Assembly (NCBI GenBank): GCA_039621445.1
Contig: CP154956.1
Span: 40,820,437-40,884,436, forward strand
DNA length: 64,000 nt
Direction: 5' to 3'
Origin: Euglena gracilis
Lineage: Eukaryota; Euglenida; Euglenophyceae; Euglenales
Each line of letters opens with the position of its first letter. Within the stretch, counting starts at the first letter, position 1. The translations under genes were made by a program, and so were the position numbers. The notes under the pieces are model-generated. The model searched no databases, had not been told where the DNA came from, and saw only the letters and a program-made list of their open reading frames with translations. This document shows positions 61,656 through 64,000 of this stretch, piece after piece.

Positions 61656-63514
61656 GCATACATACATACATATACATATATACACATATATACACATATA
61701 TACATACATACACACACATGCATACATACATATACACATATATACATTTATGCATATATACATACATATACATATATATGCATATATATATGTATACCCG
61801 AACCAGGCTGTTTTTACCAACCCCAGGGGGAGGGGGGGTCCGGAGTGCCTTGGGGTGCCTGCGCCCAGGCACATTTCTCTGAAAATAGACCAGGCGCCAG
61901 ACTAGGCGCCGGGGTCTGTGGTAGGGCACTTTTGGCTGTGTGCCCTACCCCCCCCCCCCCGGGGGGTCGGATCAGGAGTGCCTTGGAGTGCCTGCCCAGG
62001 CAGGCACCCCCGGGGTGGGGTCGGCACCCAACTGAAATACGGCCTGACCCGGACCCATACCCGAACCCAGGCTCAAACGCATAGGGTTGCCGGGGTTCCT
62101 GTCCAGCCGTGGGCGGCAGAGGCAGACGGCCTCATGAGCGGCCGCGGCGGGCCGACCTCCGCAGGGCTCACGGCGGCGACGGCAGCGGACGAGACGGAGC
62201 GGCCGAGGGACGACGCGCCGGACGCCACCGCCGTGAGGTCGTCCATCGACCGCAGGGGCAGGCTGCCGGGGGCGTCCCTGGGGCAGGAGAGGGGGAGGGG
62301 GGGAGGCGGGCAAGCGGGAGGCGGGGCGTCCCTCGGACCGCGCTATGGGCCCCCGCAAAGCCAGCGCCGGGCGGAGGTCCATGTTCAGTGAAGCAAGACC
62401 CAAATGGCAGTGGAAGGGGCACAAACAAAGCATTGCTCCCAGCCCCCCCCCCCCAGTTGTTCGAAATGTTGGCGCCGCTGGAAACTATCAAAAAAAAACA
62501 AAGGCCGAATCAGCAGCAATGTTTTTTGACAGATCGTGACATCTCAAAAACCTCAAACTTCTCAAAAAAATTGGGGGTGTCAAAGTGGGCCAAAAATGCA
62601 ATAAAACTCTTAAAAGGTTTGGGGGAGATTGCGTTGGCCGATTTGGCCATTTTGGCCTCTTTTGGCCAATTTGGGTTATTTTTAGCCTTTTTCCCTGCAA
62701 CTTTGGCCTTTTTTTGACAACTTTCTGGCAACTATTGGCCATTTTTGGCAGGTTTTGGCTACTGTTTGATTCTGGCTCCTTCTGGTGCCGGTGGCTGTCT
62801 TTGGCAGCTTTGATTGCTTTTGACTGCTTTACAGTCACGTTTGGCCACCTTTCGGATTTGGATTCCCTCAACAAGGTCCAAGAAGATGGATGTGCAACCA
62901 ATGAACCAATGGATATGGGGAGGCGGTGGTGTCATGAGCAGGGGAGTGGGTGCCAATGAATGGGCCATGGGCACTTGGGAGATATGTAAACTCCCCAAGG
63001 AAAAAAATCACAAAAAAAAACACCCAGACACAGAAAACCTCCAGAAAAGGTAAAAGAAAAACACCTCCCCTCCTAAGAAGTGAAATTGGATGGTCAAGGC
63101 GGGAAACAGCGTCACGACGGGGGGCGGAGGGACATCGCCTTCGGTCACCAATCGCAGAGCGAGGCACACCCAACGGTGGCACCGCCGTCGACCCCCTCCA
63201 GCAGCCCCCCCTCCCCTGCAGCCACCATCCGCCCCAGGGAGTCGCTGGCCCTGGGAGGGGGAAGGAGAGGGATGGGAATGGAGCGACTTCGGTTTTGTCT
63301 TGCCGTCGATGGAAAGCCACCGAGAGAAGCCTGAGGAGCCTTACTCGGCCGGAAGTAGCCACGGGCGAAGGTTGCATCAGCCATTCCTGCTGCACAGCGT
63401 TGCTGGCGCTGGCCGGGCTGCGGTGCGCAAGGCACACCGGCGTCGAGCCGCGGACCCATCGCCCCGGGGGGAGTTCGTTGGCGTGCTGTCGGCGCTGTGG
63501 AGGCTGGCGTATCC
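58038..63514 (-). CDS. Ser/Pro/Ala-rich protein, 3' exons of an upstream gene
   Basis: Exons 63438-63514, 63170-63250, 62157-62277, 61157-61312, 58242-58275 and 58038-58099 join with GT...AG and matching phase at every junction. Peptides include ASLHSADSTPTNSPRGD, SMDDLTAVASGASSLGRSVS, FPDSPGTACLHAAPSSGPST and APAPRLSISQG before TGA at 58038-58040. The protein looks disordered, with many SP/TP sites, and no domain was recognised. It may be a separate gene just upstream of TSC2, or its last exon may be misframed and these exons form an N-terminal extension of TSC2. The intron 58276-61156 holds a broken hAT transposon and two microsatellites. Confidence 0.5.
59110..60691 (-). mobile_element. 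hAT-family DNA transposon, broken, central part inverted
   Basis: On the minus strand, 60330-60691 encodes a BED/CGGBP1-like start (WCTACHTPVNY) and 59110-59521 the C-terminal dimerisation part (PVTSAAVERSFRLSGL). The part between, 59566 to about 60170, is the catalytic first half but on the plus strand (RVWVATDKWTDIQGHKQG; APICTQAHWVPCTSHLLNN). Frames break in each piece, so no intact protein exists. Clear TIRs and target duplications were not found. Confidence 0.8.
59566..60170 (+). pseudogene. Inverted hAT transposase fragment with a 50-nt intron
   Basis: A 50-base intron (59959-60008; TCAG|GTACAA to CCCCCAG|AT) restores the frame from DVYAFVS to DSAAVLKKAYEDVLAP, the hAT 'SDNA' region. 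A second frame change lies near 59865. The fragment is part of the broken element. Confidence 0.75.
61346..61796. repeat. (CATA)n microsatellite
   Basis: About 70 CATA units with TATA and CACA variants at both ends, in an intron. Confidence 0.97.
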
Positions 63515-64000
63515 CTGCAGGGACACCAACATGGGAGCATTGGCCCAGGAACTGCCACCGGGATTTATGATCAGGCCAGCCGAAACATCTGGTCAATGTC
63601 CATGTTTCTCAACATTCTGGGAATTAATGTGAAAGCTTAATTGGAAACCATTTAAACAAAAAAGACTTCACAGGTGCTGGCGCACACACTGGGTGATTTG
63701 TCCAACAGTGCCTTGTGTCTTAATGTCTCTGCCTTTTTCTATCCTCCGTTTGGATCCCCGAATGCGGCCAAAACCTCAGATGGCATGGCCGTTGGAGGAC
63801 TAGTACTCCAGGTCTTCTGAATATTGTAGTCCAAACCATACAATTGCTTACCGACCCCCGGGGGGGGGGGGGGGGAGGGGGGGGTCACCCCACTTTTTTA
63901 AAACCCAGTCAGTCACTCATTTTCAAAAAAAACCAGCCAGTCACTACCCCCCCGGGGGGGGGGGGTCGGCCACTCAGAAAAACGGCCACTTTCCAGTCAC
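63515..64000. other. No supported feature
   Basis: Probably intron or 5' flank of the Ser-rich gene. The last 150 bases are C/G runs with CCAGTCAGTCACT words. Confidence 0.4.

Overview
This is nuclear DNA from a eukaryote, most likely a protist or alga with large introns; the sequence does not identify the lineage. There are no bacterial-style gene blocks. Coding sequence appears as short, very GC-rich exons (about 50 to 520 bases) bounded by GT...AG signals. The introns are long and full of dinucleotide and tetranucleotide microsatellites, C/G homopolymers and small fold-back repeats. The standard genetic code fits every exon that could be followed. Every recognisable cellular gene lies on the minus strand, so genes read from high to low coordinates. 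Exons were found by reading frame, splice signals, phase agreement between neighbours, and remembered family similarity. No alignment or transcript data were available.

Layout from high to low coordinates: (1) 58038-63514, the 3' part of a gene for a Ser/Pro/Ala-rich, probably disordered protein that ends at a TGA; a broken hAT transposon sits in one of its introns (59.1-60.7 kb). (2) 38389 to about 57.4 kb (perhaps 58.0 kb), a nearly complete tuberin (TSC2) homologue of more than 30 exons, with the HEAT-like tuberin region first, a disordered middle, and a C-terminal Rap/Ran-GAP domain that keeps the catalytic Asn. (3) 33134-38388, intergenic DNA with a 515-bp tandem duplication, TTCGAGG minisatellites and fold-back repeats. 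(4) 31126-33133, three exons that look like a citron-homology (CNH) beta-propeller. (5) 22.6-29.0 kb, a run of candidate exons of unknown family. (6) 1069-19007, a phase-consistent exon chain encoding a Ser/Arg-rich region followed by a WD40-like propeller in which each exon is a phase-0 module carrying about one blade. Items 4 to 6 may be one very large gene or several; this could not be settled.

Tuberin is the GAP for the small GTPase Rheb in the TSC complex upstream of TORC1, and CNH and WD40 propellers are protein-interaction platforms. Only the tuberin function can be stated with confidence, and it rests on family knowledge. The most unusual material is the non-coding architecture: a 374-bp near-perfect palindrome touching a TSC2 exon, a 725-bp inverted-repeat element with nested hairpins, several small fold-back families that recur in introns, and a hAT element whose central third is inverted.
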